Origin: Parabacteroides massiliensis
GTDB taxonomy: Bacteria; Bacteroidota; Bacteroidia; Bacteroidales; Tannerellaceae
Reading direction: 5' to 3'
NCBI RefSeq assembly: GCF_900155425.1
Contig: NZ_LT700192.1
Span: 334,215 to 398,214 of the forward strand
Length of the DNA stretch: 64,000 bases
Numbering within the stretch: the first letter of the stretch is position 1; each line of letters starts with the position of its first letter. The notes under the pieces were generated by a model that was given only the letters and a program-made list of their open reading frames with translations, made no database searches and was not told the DNA's origin. Of the stretch, positions 10,081 to 18,307 are shown piece after piece. The translations under genes and the position numbers were made by a program.

Positions 10081-10347
10081 GAAAAGCAGACAGAAGAAGA
10101 TTAAACGTAAACCGTTTGAAATGAGCATTGTTTCAGTATTTTGCCAAATTGAGAAAATGCAAATGACAACGTAATATTGAGGTTGTTCAGTTACCAGACC
10201 GTTAGCCGGGCAGTTACCGGAACAAGAACAGGTAACGGAAAGCAATGAAAAGAAATCCTCACCGTTTTGTTTGCGCTCATACACAATGTTTTGCATATCA
10301 AGGAACGCTTATACGGCAAGTAATTTTGCACTAAAAAATATAAGCGT
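10041..10347. other. intergenic junction before the recombinase genes with short repeats
   Basis: About 300 bp between the IS transposase and the first recombinase gene. CAGTTACC occurs twice (10188-10195, 10211-10218), with an inverted GGTAAC at 10231-10236, as might be expected of recombinase arm-binding or Xis sites. TAATTTTG at 10321-10328 fits the Bacteroidales -7 box, 20 bp before the integrase start, and overlaps a CGCTTATA / TATAAGCG inverted pair. This is a likely promoter and possible left attachment region of the mobilizable element; the exact att site is not visible. Confidence 0.4.
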
Positions 10348-11577
10348 ATGAAAGTAGAAAAATTCAAGGTGTTGCTCTACCTCAAAAAGAGCGGACTGGG
10401 CAAGTCGGGCAAAGCCCCGATAATGGGAAGAATTACAGTGAACCGCACGATGGCACAGTTCGGATGCAAGTTGTCCTGCACTCCCGAATTGTGGAATCCC
10501 CGTGAAAGCCGTCTGAACGGAAAGAGCCGCGAGGCGGTGGAGACTAATGCCAAGATTGACAAGTTGCTACTGGCGGTAAACATGGCATTCGACAATCTTG
10601 TGGAACGCAAAATTGATTTCGATGCCACCGACGTGAAAGACCTTTTTCAAGGTAGCATGGAAACGCAGATGACCCTTATGAAAATGACCGATGTTGTCTG
10701 TGATGACATCAAGGCACGTATCGGTATTGACCGTGCCAAAAGTACTTATCCCGGCTATCACTATATGCGGCTGGCTCTCGGAGAGTTCATCAAGCATCAG
10801 TACAAGGTCAAGGATTTGGCTTTCGGGCAACTGACGGAACAGTTCATCCACGACTATCAGACATTTGTCACGGAAGATAAAGGACAGGCAATCGATACTG
10901 CCAGACATTATCTTGCCATACTTAAGAAGATTTGCCGTATAGCTTATAAAGAGGGACATGCCGATAAAATCCACTTCCAACATTTCACCCTGCCGAGGAA
11001 AACGGAAACGACTCCACGGGCATTGAGCCGTGAATCGTTTGAGAAAATCCGTGACGTGGAAATACCTGCATACCGCAAATCCCATATGCTGGCAAGGGAT
11101 ATGTTTCTCTTCGGATGTTACACAGGTGTATCTTATGCGGATGTCGTTTCGATTACCCATGCTAATTTGCAGACAGACGGGGACGGGGCATTATGGTTGA
11201 AATACCGCAGAAAGAAAAACGAACTCCGTGCCAGTGTAAAACTATTGCCCGAAGCAATTGCGCTTATCAATAAGTATAGCAGTGAGGACAGAGAAACTTT
11301 GTTCCCTTTACTTCGCTGGCCCAATCTTAGAAGGCACATGAAAGCGTTGGCGGCACTGGCAGGCATCAAGGATGACCTGTGCTACCACCAGGCGAGGCAT
11401 AGTTTCGCCTCGCTGATTACGCTCGAAGCTGGTGTGCCGATTGAGACCATCAGTAGGATGTTGGGGCATTCCGATATTTCCACCACTCAGGTGTACGCCC
11501 GTGTCAGTCAGAAAAAACTCTTTGAGGACATGGACAGGTTCATCAAAGCTACCGAGGATTTCAAACTTACCCTTTAA
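10348..11577 (+). CDS. tyrosine recombinase (element integrase 1)
   Basis: 409 residues. The order is an N-terminal arm-binding domain (KVLLYLKKSGL ... GRITVNRTMAQFGCKLSC), a SAM-like core-binding domain (~110-210) and a C-terminal catalytic domain. The HxxR box is YHQARHSF, followed by the GHSDISTTQVYARV nucleophile region with Tyr. The usual first catalytic Arg position reads TGVSYAD, i.e. Ser, as reported for IntDOT-type enzymes. It is probably responsible for integration and excision of the surrounding mobilizable element together with the following recombinase. Confidence 0.9.
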   Translation: MKVEKFKVLLYLKKSGLGKSGKAPIMGRITVNRTMAQFGCKLSCTPELWNPRESRLNGKSREAVETNAKIDKLLLAVNMAFDNLVERKIDFDATDVKDLFQGSMETQMTLMKMTDVVCDDIKARIGIDRAKSTYPGYHYMRLALGEFIKHQYKVKDLAFGQLTEQFIHDYQTFVTEDKGQAIDTARHYLAILKKICRIAYKEGHADKIHFQHFTLPRKTETTPRALSRESFEKIRDVEIPAYRKSHMLARDMFLFGCYTGVSYADVVSITHANLQTDGDGALWLKYRRKKNELRASVKLLPEAIALINKYSSEDRETLFPLLRWPNLRRHMKALAALAGIKDDLCYHQARHSFASLITLEAGVPIETISRMLGHSDISTTQVYARVSQKKLFEDMDRFIKATEDFKLTL

Positions 11578-11590
11578 TACAGCAAACGAT

Positions 11591-12811
11591 ATGCGAAGTA
11601 CATTTTCACTGTTACCCTATATCAACCGCAGCAAGGTAAAGGCTGACGGTACGACCGCCGTTCTCTGCCGCATAACCATTGACGGGAAACAGACTGTCAT
11701 AAGCACAAGTATCTATTGCCGTCCCGAAGATTGGAATGGCAAGAAGAACGAGATAAAGTCCACAAGGGAAAACAACCGCTTGCAGGAATATCTCCGGATC
11801 ATTTCAGAAGCATACGAGGAAATACTGAAATCGCAAGGTGTAGTCAGTGCAGAGATGTTGAAGAGCCACATCATCCAAAACAACATTCATCCGACTACCC
11901 TCCTGCAAATGGGAGAATGGGAACGGGAGCGGTTAAAGAAACACTCCGAGGAAATAGATTCAACCTCCTCCTATCGAAGTTCAATGTATTACCAGAAGTA
12001 CCTGACAGACTATATTGTGTCATCGGGTAAAAAGGACATCTGTTTTGAAGAAGTTACAGAGGACTTCGGCAAATCTTATAAGGCATATCTGAAAAGATGC
12101 AAGAACTTCGGGGCATCTCAGACCAACCATTGTCTGCGATGGTTGAACCGCCTGTTGTATCTGGCGGTCGATAAGGAGATAATCCGAGTGAATCCCTGCG
12201 AGGAGTTGGAATATGAAACCAAACCGGAGGCAAAGCACAGATACATCAGCCGCGATGAGTTCAAGAAGATACTTTCCACCCCGATGTATGACAACAGGCT
12301 GGAGTTGGCGAGACGGGCTTTCATATTCTCCTGTCTGACGGGATTGGCGTATGTGGATATACAGTTGTTGCATCCCCACCACATCGGGATGAATGCGGAG
12401 GGCAGACGGTATATCCGTATCAACCGCAAGAAGACAAAGGTGGAAGCGTTCATACCCCTGCATCCCATAGCGGAACAGATATTGTCGCTGTACAACACGG
12501 CCGATGACGAACAGCCCGTATTTCCGCTTCCTAACCGTGACGCCTTGTGGTTTGAAATTCATGAGTTAGGTGTAATCATAGGCAAAGAGGATAACTTGTC
12601 CTACCACCAAAGCCGACATAGTTTCGGAACTTTCCTTATTTCAGCGGATATACCGATAGAGAGTATCGCCAAGATGATGGGGCACTCCAATATTCGGACG
12701 ACACAGGGATATGCACGTATAACCGATGACAAAATCTCAAAGGATATGGACAAACTGATGGAACGCCGGAAGAAACAATCTACCGGCGAAAAGACAAACA
12801 AAAGTAACTAA
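11591..12811 (+). CDS. tyrosine recombinase (element integrase 2)
   Basis: 406 residues from the ATG at 11591 (MRSTFSLLPYINRSKVKADG), 13 bp after the previous stop; the frame is open further upstream but that part overlaps integrase 1. It has an arm-binding N-terminal domain, a core-binding domain and a catalytic domain with YHQSRHSFGTF and GHSNIRTTQGYARI (Tyr nucleophile). The position of the first Arg reads TGLAYVD. Tandem recombinases of this type are common in Bacteroides mobilizable and conjugative elements and may act together. Confidence 0.9.
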   Translation: MRSTFSLLPYINRSKVKADGTTAVLCRITIDGKQTVISTSIYCRPEDWNGKKNEIKSTRENNRLQEYLRIISEAYEEILKSQGVVSAEMLKSHIIQNNIHPTTLLQMGEWERERLKKHSEEIDSTSSYRSSMYYQKYLTDYIVSSGKKDICFEEVTEDFGKSYKAYLKRCKNFGASQTNHCLRWLNRLLYLAVDKEIIRVNPCEELEYETKPEAKHRYISRDEFKKILSTPMYDNRLELARRAFIFSCLTGLAYVDIQLLHPHHIGMNAEGRRYIRINRKKTKVEAFIPLHPIAEQILSLYNTADDEQPVFPLPNRDALWFEIHELGVIIGKEDNLSYHQSRHSFGTFLISADIPIESIAKMMGHSNIRTTQGYARITDDKISKDMDKLMERRKKQSTGEKTNKSN

Positions 12812-12814
12812 ACA

Positions 12815-13207
12815 ATGTCAATGCAATATATTATGGATAGAGGTATAATCACAATCAGTGAAGCGGGTATGGTCACTATTCCGACCGCACCCGTATGGAT
12901 GACACAATTCGAAATCGCCGACCTGTTTGGAGTATTCTCTTGTGACATTCGTAAAGCGATTCATGCTATATATAGGAATAAGGAGTTAAACGAATGTGAT
13001 ACGATGAAATATATCAAGCAACCAGATGGTATCAGTTATGATGTTTATAATCTTGAAATGGTTATAGCCATTGCATTCAGGATATGCAGTAGAGAAAGTA
13101 TCTTGTTCAGACGGTTTGTGATAAATGAAATCTACGCCACCAAGAAAGAGAACTCAATAACATTGTTTGTATCTTGTGGCAGAGGAAGCAACCTATGGTA
13201 TAGTTGA
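12815..13207 (+). CDS. hypothetical protein downstream of the integrases, RhuM/Bro-N-like
   Basis: 130 residues, starting 4 bp after integrase 2, so probably co-transcribed. The segment PVWMTQFEIADLFGVFSCDIRKAIHAIYRN resembles the N-terminal DNA-binding-like part of RhuM/virulence-type proteins found on Bacteroides elements, but the C-terminus is short. No firm function. Confidence 0.6.
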   Translation: MSMQYIMDRGIITISEAGMVTIPTAPVWMTQFEIADLFGVFSCDIRKAIHAIYRNKELNECDTMKYIKQPDGISYDVYNLEMVIAIAFRICSRESILFRRFVINEIYATKKENSITLFVSCGRGSNLWYS

Positions 13208-13553
13208 GGTTCATCCCATCAGTCACCTGTTCCCGATGCTCGGATGCAAAGGTAGCGCATGGCACTGATGGCAGTGGCAAGGTCAGGCGGCAAAGCCGTT
13301 TCGGGCAGAATCTTCCTCCTGCGGAGCGTATTCAGCCCGAAAACCTTGCCTCTGCCGACCATACGCTCGAAAGGCATCCGGCAACGGAAACAAGCGACTG
13401 ACGGGAAATCAGAAGACAAAGAAAAGGAACGGCTAACAGACGAAGCGGAATCTTGATGCTTCATCCGTAAACCGTTCCTTTTTCTTTTTGCTGTCAAGTC
13501 CATTACTACCGCAAATTATAGGGCAGACGGCAAACTGCACTCTTTCAAGAAAA
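13208..13553. other. intergenic stretch between convergent genes
   Basis: About 345 bp between the integrase operon (+) and the excisionase-like gene (-). Small frames occur on both strands but lack family features. The only clear element is the long hairpin at 13422-13482. Confidence 0.4.
13422..13482. terminator. bidirectional terminator-like hairpin
   Basis: An 11-bp perfect outer stem (AAAAGGAACGG at 13422-13432 with CCGTTCCTTTT at 13472-13482), an inner GAAGC/GCTTC pair, and a following T-rich tract. It lies between convergent operons. Confidence 0.65.
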
Positions 13554-13859
13554 TCAGATTGCCTTCTGTCGGTAGGCGGAGCGGTAGCCGTCAGTTAGCA
13601 TCTTCTCTATGTCCGATTCACGGTAAAGGATTTTACCGCCCAATTGGATATAGGCTATCCGTCCTTCATTGCGGTAATCTTGAAGTGTTCTTCGGCTCAC
13701 TTTCAACCGTGCCGATACCTCTTTGTCTGTGAAGAAACGTTCTCCGCCCAATGTCGGGCGGTAGTTGGCGGTCAGGCGCTCGTAGTTGTCCAGCAGACGG
13801 TCAAGGCTGCCCATGAAGTGGATTATCCACTCGTTGTCTTTGTTAATCAATTCGTTCAT
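13554..13859 (-). CDS. helix-turn-helix (excisionase/MerR-like) DNA-binding protein
   Basis: 101 residues. The C-terminal half (FFTDKEVSARLKVSRRTLQDYRNEGRIAYIQLGGKILYRESDIEKML) is a clear HTH_17/excisionase fold. Proteins of this kind in Bacteroides elements act as recombination directionality factors or regulators of excision genes. It lies next to a second, disrupted HTH gene of the same type, transcribed in the same direction. Confidence 0.8.
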   Translation of the reverse strand: MNELINKDNEWIIHFMGSLDRLLDNYERLTANYRPTLGGERFFTDKEVSARLKVSRRTLQDYRNEGRIAYIQLGGKILYRESDIEKMLTDGYRSAYRQKAI

Positions 13860-13912
13860 GTTACTTTGTATTTAGTGGGTATTGTTATTATACTTTATTT
13901 ATTGCACTGAGA

Positions 13913-14143
13913 TTATATCGTCCGTCCTTTGAATCTCGCTTCTTTTCGTCTATCCTCCACAACGGAAACGATACGTTGCACATCTTCGGGACGGTAATAC
14001 GTCTTATGGTTTATTTGTGAGTAGGCAAGCGTACCGTTGTCCCGCAGAGTCTGCAACGTGCGGGGACTGATGTTCAGCATCCGGCACACGTCCTGATTGT
14101 CCATCCACTCACTTATTCTTCTATGGAACACATGCATTGCCAA
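13913..14143 (-). pseudogene. C-terminal part of a second HTH/excisionase-like gene, cut by IS110
   Basis: The 76-residue frame contains the HTH core SEWMDNQDVCRMLNISPRT and the downstream TYYRPEDVQRIVSVVEDRRKE, typical of the second small HTH protein of Bacteroides mobilizable elements. The first ten residues (MAMHVFHRRI) come from the end of the IS110 element, not from the HTH gene. The missing N-terminal part lies on the other side of the IS at 15747-15875. A protein from the IS-supplied ATG is possible but unproven. Confidence 0.75.
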
Positions 14144-15506
14144 TTTCTATATGTGTGCCTGTAATTCGTTCTAATTCACGTTTGTATCTTGTAATCCGTT
14201 TTTCGAGTAATACTTTCTCGTCTATACCTACTCTTTCCGGATTATAAGTTGTTTGGTTTGCAACCATGGCAAAGAATATCTCGGCTACCTTGTGGGCAGT
14301 GGCAATGACTGCGGCTTTACCTCCGGCCCGTGAACGTATTCTGCGGTAGAAGTTCCCCAATTGGTTCTTCGCATTGGCGAGCGAAGAAGCGATACTTCTA
14401 AAAATCAACCCGACATTGTTCCGACGGTGTGGCACGTGGCTTGATATTCTTTTTCCTCCTGATATCTTGGTGTTCGGTGAGATGTTGCACCAACAGCAGA
14501 ACTGTTTGGAAGACGGGAACTTCCGGGTAAAGTCGTGCCCCAGTTCACTCATCAGTTCAAGTGCGGTCAGGTGGCTTATGCCCGGTATCTCAAAAACGTT
14601 CACTCCCCACATTTCGTATGCTTTCCTTTCCACGTCGAAGCTCACGGTATGCCTGGTCTTTTTATAATCGCGGCGTTTTTTTGCCGGGCTATATGAAGTA
14701 TCTTCCACTTTGGCAACCTCCGCACGGTAGTTTTCCATGAGTTTCTCCAGTTCTGCATCGCACTCGCCAAGTTGGGTACAATAATGTTTGAAAGTATCAT
14801 AGTTTTGTCTGAGGACAAACATGAGGTCTTCTTCCCAGTTGCCCTCAAGTGCCTTGGCTATTTCCTCTTTCGGGGTTTTGCACTGGATGTCAGCCAATTC
14901 CGCAAGTTTCTTGGGGTCACGTTCACCTGCAAGAATGGCCTCGATGATACGTATGCCGGATTTTCCCGTGATGTCAGACAGGACAAGCGTAAGTTTTATA
15001 TTCATCTGCTGCATGGCTTTCTGCATACGCAGGACCATGCTTGAGGCTTCACGGGAGAGGGTGTCACGATGACGGGTAAGTGTCCTCATCCGTTTGGCGT
15101 CGTTGTGCGGTTGGAAACTTGCCTTGAGCAACCCGTACTGGTGCAGCAACATCAGCCATTCGGCATCCGACTCGTCGGTTTTCCTCTCCGTTATGTTCTT
15201 CACATCCCTTGCGTTGGTCAATACGACATCCAGCCCGTCCTCCTGAAGACGACAGAACAGCGGTATCCAGTACACCCCGGTGGATTCCATTGCGACTGTC
15301 TTTATGCCACATTCCCTAAGCCATGCCGAGATGGCATGCAGGTCGGATGTATATGCTCCGAACGCACGGTTGTTGTCCTTGGAGCGGTCAGCAGGGATGC
15401 AGACCTGCATGATACCGTCCGCGATGTCTATCCCAGCCGCATCGGGATTGACTATCCGAAGTTCCGCACCTTTGGCGCTCTTGACTTTTTTTGCTTTCTT
15501 TGCCAT
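14121..15506 (-). CDS. IS110 family transposase (DEDD recombinase)
   Basis: 461 residues from MAKKAKKVKSAKGAELR at 15506; upstream frame extension would run into the IS non-coding end. The N-terminal DEDD RuvC-like domain shows PDAAGIDIADGIMQ, then VAMESTGVYWIPLF and TDESDAEWL. The C-terminal Tnp20-type domain shows VNVFEIPGISHLTALELMSE and CNISPNTKISGGK. The stop codon lies only ~10 bp from the IS right end, and ~240 bp of non-coding DNA precede the gene, as in the IS110 group where that region encodes the bridge RNA. Confidence 0.9.
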   Translation of the reverse strand: MAKKAKKVKSAKGAELRIVNPDAAGIDIADGIMQVCIPADRSKDNNRAFGAYTSDLHAISAWLRECGIKTVAMESTGVYWIPLFCRLQEDGLDVVLTNARDVKNITERKTDESDAEWLMLLHQYGLLKASFQPHNDAKRMRTLTRHRDTLSREASSMVLRMQKAMQQMNIKLTLVLSDITGKSGIRIIEAILAGERDPKKLAELADIQCKTPKEEIAKALEGNWEEDLMFVLRQNYDTFKHYCTQLGECDAELEKLMENYRAEVAKVEDTSYSPAKKRRDYKKTRHTVSFDVERKAYEMWGVNVFEIPGISHLTALELMSELGHDFTRKFPSSKQFCCWCNISPNTKISGGKRISSHVPHRRNNVGLIFRSIASSLANAKNQLGNFYRRIRSRAGGKAAVIATAHKVAEIFFAMVANQTTYNPERVGIDEKVLLEKRITRYKRELERITGTHIEIGNACVP

Positions 15507-15549
15507 GGTAATATCGTTACTCTTGTTGATGGATAAATGGCATAAGCCA

Positions 15550-15724
15550 TGTCCTGTCGATGAGCATTCTTCTATACGGCCTCTGACGACCAATCTTCGA
15601 TTCGCAGGACAAGGAGCCATACTCTTTTGTGGGATTGAAAACCCAAGAAAAAAACGGCTTGCTTCTTATGCCTACAGCAAAGGTAACTAAAAACGTTTCT
15701 GCCGCCATAGGCGGCGGAAACGTT
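15550..15724 (-). ncRNA. candidate IS110 bridge RNA
   Basis: This is the non-coding region upstream of the IS110 transposase, read on the minus strand. It starts with a very strong hairpin (AACGTTTC-GCCGCC arms, 15692-15724). It ends with a loop closed by a 7-bp stem (15550-15556 with 15605-15611). Inside that loop, 15566-15575 (ATTCTTCTAT on the plus strand) is identical to 14115-14124 at the right end of the IS, the relation expected of a donor-binding loop. The RNA itself is inferred; its ends are guesses. Confidence 0.5.
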
Positions 15725-15746
15725 CTGTGTTCCACTCTGATTTCAA

Positions 15747-15875
15747 TCAAGACAAAGGCTTGGCTTTACTCTTTTCGCCGTGCCGCTGGCAGATTGCTTC
15801 CATACGGTGAACGAAGCGGTCGAACTTGGCGACCATCGCCTCAAAGGTTTGTCTTTCGATAGATACGATTTCCAT
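15747..15875 (-). pseudogene. N-terminal part of the HTH gene split by IS110
   Basis: A 42-codon frame starting at 15875 (MEIVSIERQTFEAMVAKFDR ... KAKPLS) ends at a stop codon supplied by the IS. Its last codons join naturally to the SEWMDNQ codons at the far side of the IS, so both pieces form one gene of ~110 residues. Confidence 0.75.
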
Positions 15876-16290
15876 ATACGTTATTCTTTGATGTTATTGT
15901 TTCTTTTGCCGCAAAGGAATATATAATCAGTTATCCGACAATGGATTTTCTAAAAGTGGAAGCATGTGGCACCGGTATGGCATAGGTTGTCCGGGGTGCT
16001 GTTTATCGTTATCATCTTAATTGGGGATTTTAGCAAGAATGCCAAGAACAAAATAAGGACTTAATTCAAATTTACCCGTAAATACATCTTTGTTCTTCCT
16101 GTGATCCATATCCGGCAAATCGAAGAAGTCTGCACCATTGTTCATACCGCCATAAGGCAAAACTACACAAAATTGCCTAACAGAATCCAAGTACTTGACT
16201 GACTGAACTAAAGCCTCTTACTTTGCTCCCGACAAACGGTCAACTATGCGCATACAGACCAACAAGTATTCACTTAAAAAAGAAACAACA
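15876..16290. other. intergenic region between divergent genes
   Basis: About 415 bp between the start of the broken HTH gene (-) and the DUF3408 gene (+). No gene is visible. TACTTTG at 16219-16225 is a near match to the Bacteroidales -7 box and may serve the DUF3408 gene. A frame extension to 16246 exists but a start at 16291 fits the family better. Confidence 0.35.
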
Positions 16291-16794
16291 ATGAGCAAGA
16301 AATTCAAAAACATTGAGAACGATGAAGCGTTCAAAAACTTCAAGTTGGAAGACTATATGCCTTCCATGCCCAAACACGAACCGGAAGAGAGTTCTTCCGT
16401 AGCAGAACAAGAACCTGTTGTGGAAGCAGGCAATCTCTTTCCTATATTGGATGAGCCGGACACATCCGCAGAACAGGTAACTGAGTCGGAAACAAGCGCA
16501 GGGTCAGACAATGAGGCAAGAGAAACAGAGGCGGATAACGTTACCGTGGAACGAACTGTCGCCAGACGTATCAGCAGCAAACAGCGCAGGCTGTCATTGG
16601 ACGAATACCGTGCCACCTATCTGCGAGTGCCCAAGATTGCCGACCGCAAGCCCGTGTTCGTCAGTGGGGAGGTACGTGACAGGCTGGACGAGATTGTGCG
16701 CCGCCTCGGTGGACGTGGCATGAGTGTATCGGGGCTTATTGAGAACCTCGCACGGCAACACACATTGACCAATGGCGTAAATTGTAGGAATTAA
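16291..16794 (+). CDS. DUF3408 domain protein of mobilizable elements
   Basis: 167 residues from MSKKFKNIENDEAFKNF. The N-terminal half is acidic and probably disordered. The C-terminal half (RRISSKQRRLSLDEYRATYLR ... RKPVFVSGEVRDRLDEIVRRLG) is the DUF3408 region, which is ribbon-helix-helix-like and common in Bacteroides elements upstream of mobilization genes. It is probably a DNA-binding accessory of transfer or maintenance. Confidence 0.75.
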   Translation: MSKKFKNIENDEAFKNFKLEDYMPSMPKHEPEESSSVAEQEPVVEAGNLFPILDEPDTSAEQVTESETSAGSDNEARETEADNVTVERTVARRISSKQRRLSLDEYRATYLRVPKIADRKPVFVSGEVRDRLDEIVRRLGGRGMSVSGLIENLARQHTLTNGVNCRN

Positions 16795-16857
16795 GACAAA
16801 ACCAACCGAGTGTCTTTAGGGCATCTTTCAGAGTTGCTCTAAATCACTTGTAACGAA

Positions 16858-16915
16858 GTTTGGAGGGGCAAGTTTATGTTTCGGGCAGACCGAAACCACT
16901 TGCCCCGCTCCAAAC
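16858..16915. other. candidate origin of transfer (oriT) of the first mobilization system
   Basis: A large imperfect inverted repeat: GTTTGGAG-GGGCAAGT (16858-16873) pairs with ACTTGCCCC-GCTCCAAAC (16898-16915) with a 2-nt bulge. It surrounds a second inverted pair GTTTCGG/CCGAAAC (16878-16884, 16890-16896). It lies 80 bp upstream of mobC, the usual place of oriT. The nic site cannot be assigned by eye. Confidence 0.5.
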
Positions 16916-16995
16916 ATCGCAGGGAAGGCACATCCCGTTGGTCTATCTTATGTACAATTATTACAATCAGTGATTAAACTAAAGAATAGGAAATC

Positions 16996-17385
16996 ATGGA
17001 CAACGAAAAAAGGAAGAATAATGTAAAAGGCAACAGACGGGAGCGAGCCAACAAGGGAGGCCGTCCCGTTAAGGGAATCACCGAGAAACTGAAATACCGT
17101 GTTACGGTGAAAATGGCAACAGAGGACTACTACCTATTGAAATCCAAAGCAAAGTCAGCAGGTGTTTCTGCCAGCGAGTTCATTCGGGGTTGCATCACAG
17201 AGGGCGGTGTGAAAGAACGGCTCTCGAAAGAGCATGGCGACCTTATCCGCAAACTCTGCGGTATGGCGAACAACTTGAACCAACTGGCACGGAAAGCGAA
17301 TGCGGAAGGGTACGCCTCCGTGTTTATTCCCTGCCGCACACTGATGATTGAGATAGACAATCTTGTAAATCGGATACGCCTATGA
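16996..17385 (+). CDS. mobC: MobC-type relaxosome accessory protein
   Basis: 129 residues, basic N-terminus (RRERANKGGRPVKGITEKLKY), then the MobC-like region (YRVTVKMATEDYYLLKSKAKSAGVSASEFIRGCI ... LCGMANNLNQLARKANAEGY). Such ribbon-helix-helix proteins bind oriT and help the relaxase. The stop overlaps the relaxase start by 4 bp (ATGA), showing translational coupling. Confidence 0.85.
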   Translation: MDNEKRKNNVKGNRRERANKGGRPVKGITEKLKYRVTVKMATEDYYLLKSKAKSAGVSASEFIRGCITEGGVKERLSKEHGDLIRKLCGMANNLNQLARKANAEGYASVFIPCRTLMIEIDNLVNRIRL

Positions 17386-18305
17386 TAGCAAAAATTATGA
17401 AAGGCTCGGACTTCAAGGGTGTAGTTTATTACATTCTGAACGATGAGAAAGGTACTCAAATCATAGATTCAGACGGCTTATTTCTGGAAAATAATGACAC
17501 GATAGCACAAGGATTTATCGGGCAGGCACAAATGAATCCGAGAGTGACAAAGGCTGTCGGGCATATCGCTTTGAGCTTCTCAAAGGAAGATGCGCCACGA
17601 CTGAACAATGTGGTCATGACGCAGATTGCCCGGGAATATATGGAACGCATGGGTATCAAGGATACGCAGTACATCATCGGGCGGCACTTTGACAAAGAGC
17701 ATCCGCACGTGCATATCGCTTTCAACCGCATCGACAATAACGGTAAGACCATATCCGACAGGAACGACCGCTTCCGCAGCGAGCGTATCTGTAAGGAACT
17801 TACCAAGATGTACGGGCTTCATTTTGCCAATGACAAGGAGCAAGTGAAGACAGACCGATTGCGTGAGCCGGATAAGACGAGGTATGAGTTGTACCAAATC
17901 TTGAAGACGGAGGTCAGCAGATGCAAGGTTTGGAATACCCTGCTTGAAAGATTAGAACGGCAAGGCGTAGATGTGCAGTTCAAATATAAGGGACAGACGA
18001 CTGAAATTCAAGGTGTCATCTTTACGATGAACGGCTATCGTTTCAATGGTTCAAAGGTGGACAGGCAATTCAGCTACTCCAAGATTGATGCGGCATTGAA
18101 CCGCAACAATTACGGGGAGTGGAAGATGCAAACTCAATCGCAGACTAATCGGGAAGAAATAAGCCCGACTTCAAGTGTCGGCGGCGAACTTATCAATGGC
18201 TCATTAGGCTTGTTCACACCAACCAATATGCCGGAGGAGCAACAACCTTACGACCCGTATCTGAAAAACAAGAAAAAGAAGAAACAACGTAAAATCAACT
18301 GGTAA
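17382..18305 (+). CDS. relaxase/mobilization nuclease
   Basis: 307 residues. The N-terminal relaxase domain carries the metal-binding HxHxH triad at 107-111 (EHPHVHIAFNRI) and the upstream region MIAKIMKGSDFKGVVYYIL, with a candidate catalytic Tyr there. It nicks oriT and leads the transferred strand. It is shorter than large conjugative relaxases, in line with a mobilizable element that uses another element's secretion machinery. Encoded directly after mobC and followed 2 bp later by a membrane-anchored accessory gene. Confidence 0.9.
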   Translation: MIAKIMKGSDFKGVVYYILNDEKGTQIIDSDGLFLENNDTIAQGFIGQAQMNPRVTKAVGHIALSFSKEDAPRLNNVVMTQIAREYMERMGIKDTQYIIGRHFDKEHPHVHIAFNRIDNNGKTISDRNDRFRSERICKELTKMYGLHFANDKEQVKTDRLREPDKTRYELYQILKTEVSRCKVWNTLLERLERQGVDVQFKYKGQTTEIQGVIFTMNGYRFNGSKVDRQFSYSKIDAALNRNNYGEWKMQTQSQTNREEISPTSSVGGELINGSLGLFTPTNMPEEQQPYDPYLKNKKKKKQRKINW

Positions 18306-18307
18306 TC

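Larger units (their letters stand above)
14114..15746 (-). mobile_element. IS110-family element inserted in an HTH gene
   Basis: The element interrupts an HTH gene between the codons for ...KPLS and SEWMDNQ. Subterminal TGGAACACA-type repeats occur in inverted orientation near both ends (TGTGTTCCA on the minus strand near the transposase end; GTGGAACACA near the other end). No clear target duplication is seen, as is usual for IS110. Boundaries are good to about 5 bp. Confidence 0.75.

Noticed and set aside
10072-10296. 74-codon minus-strand frame between IS and integrase
   Set aside because: No recognisable domain, and it covers the probable promoter/att region of the integrase.
13219-13503. 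Short overlapping frames on both strands behind the integrase operon
   Set aside because: They span the terminator hairpin and have no family features.
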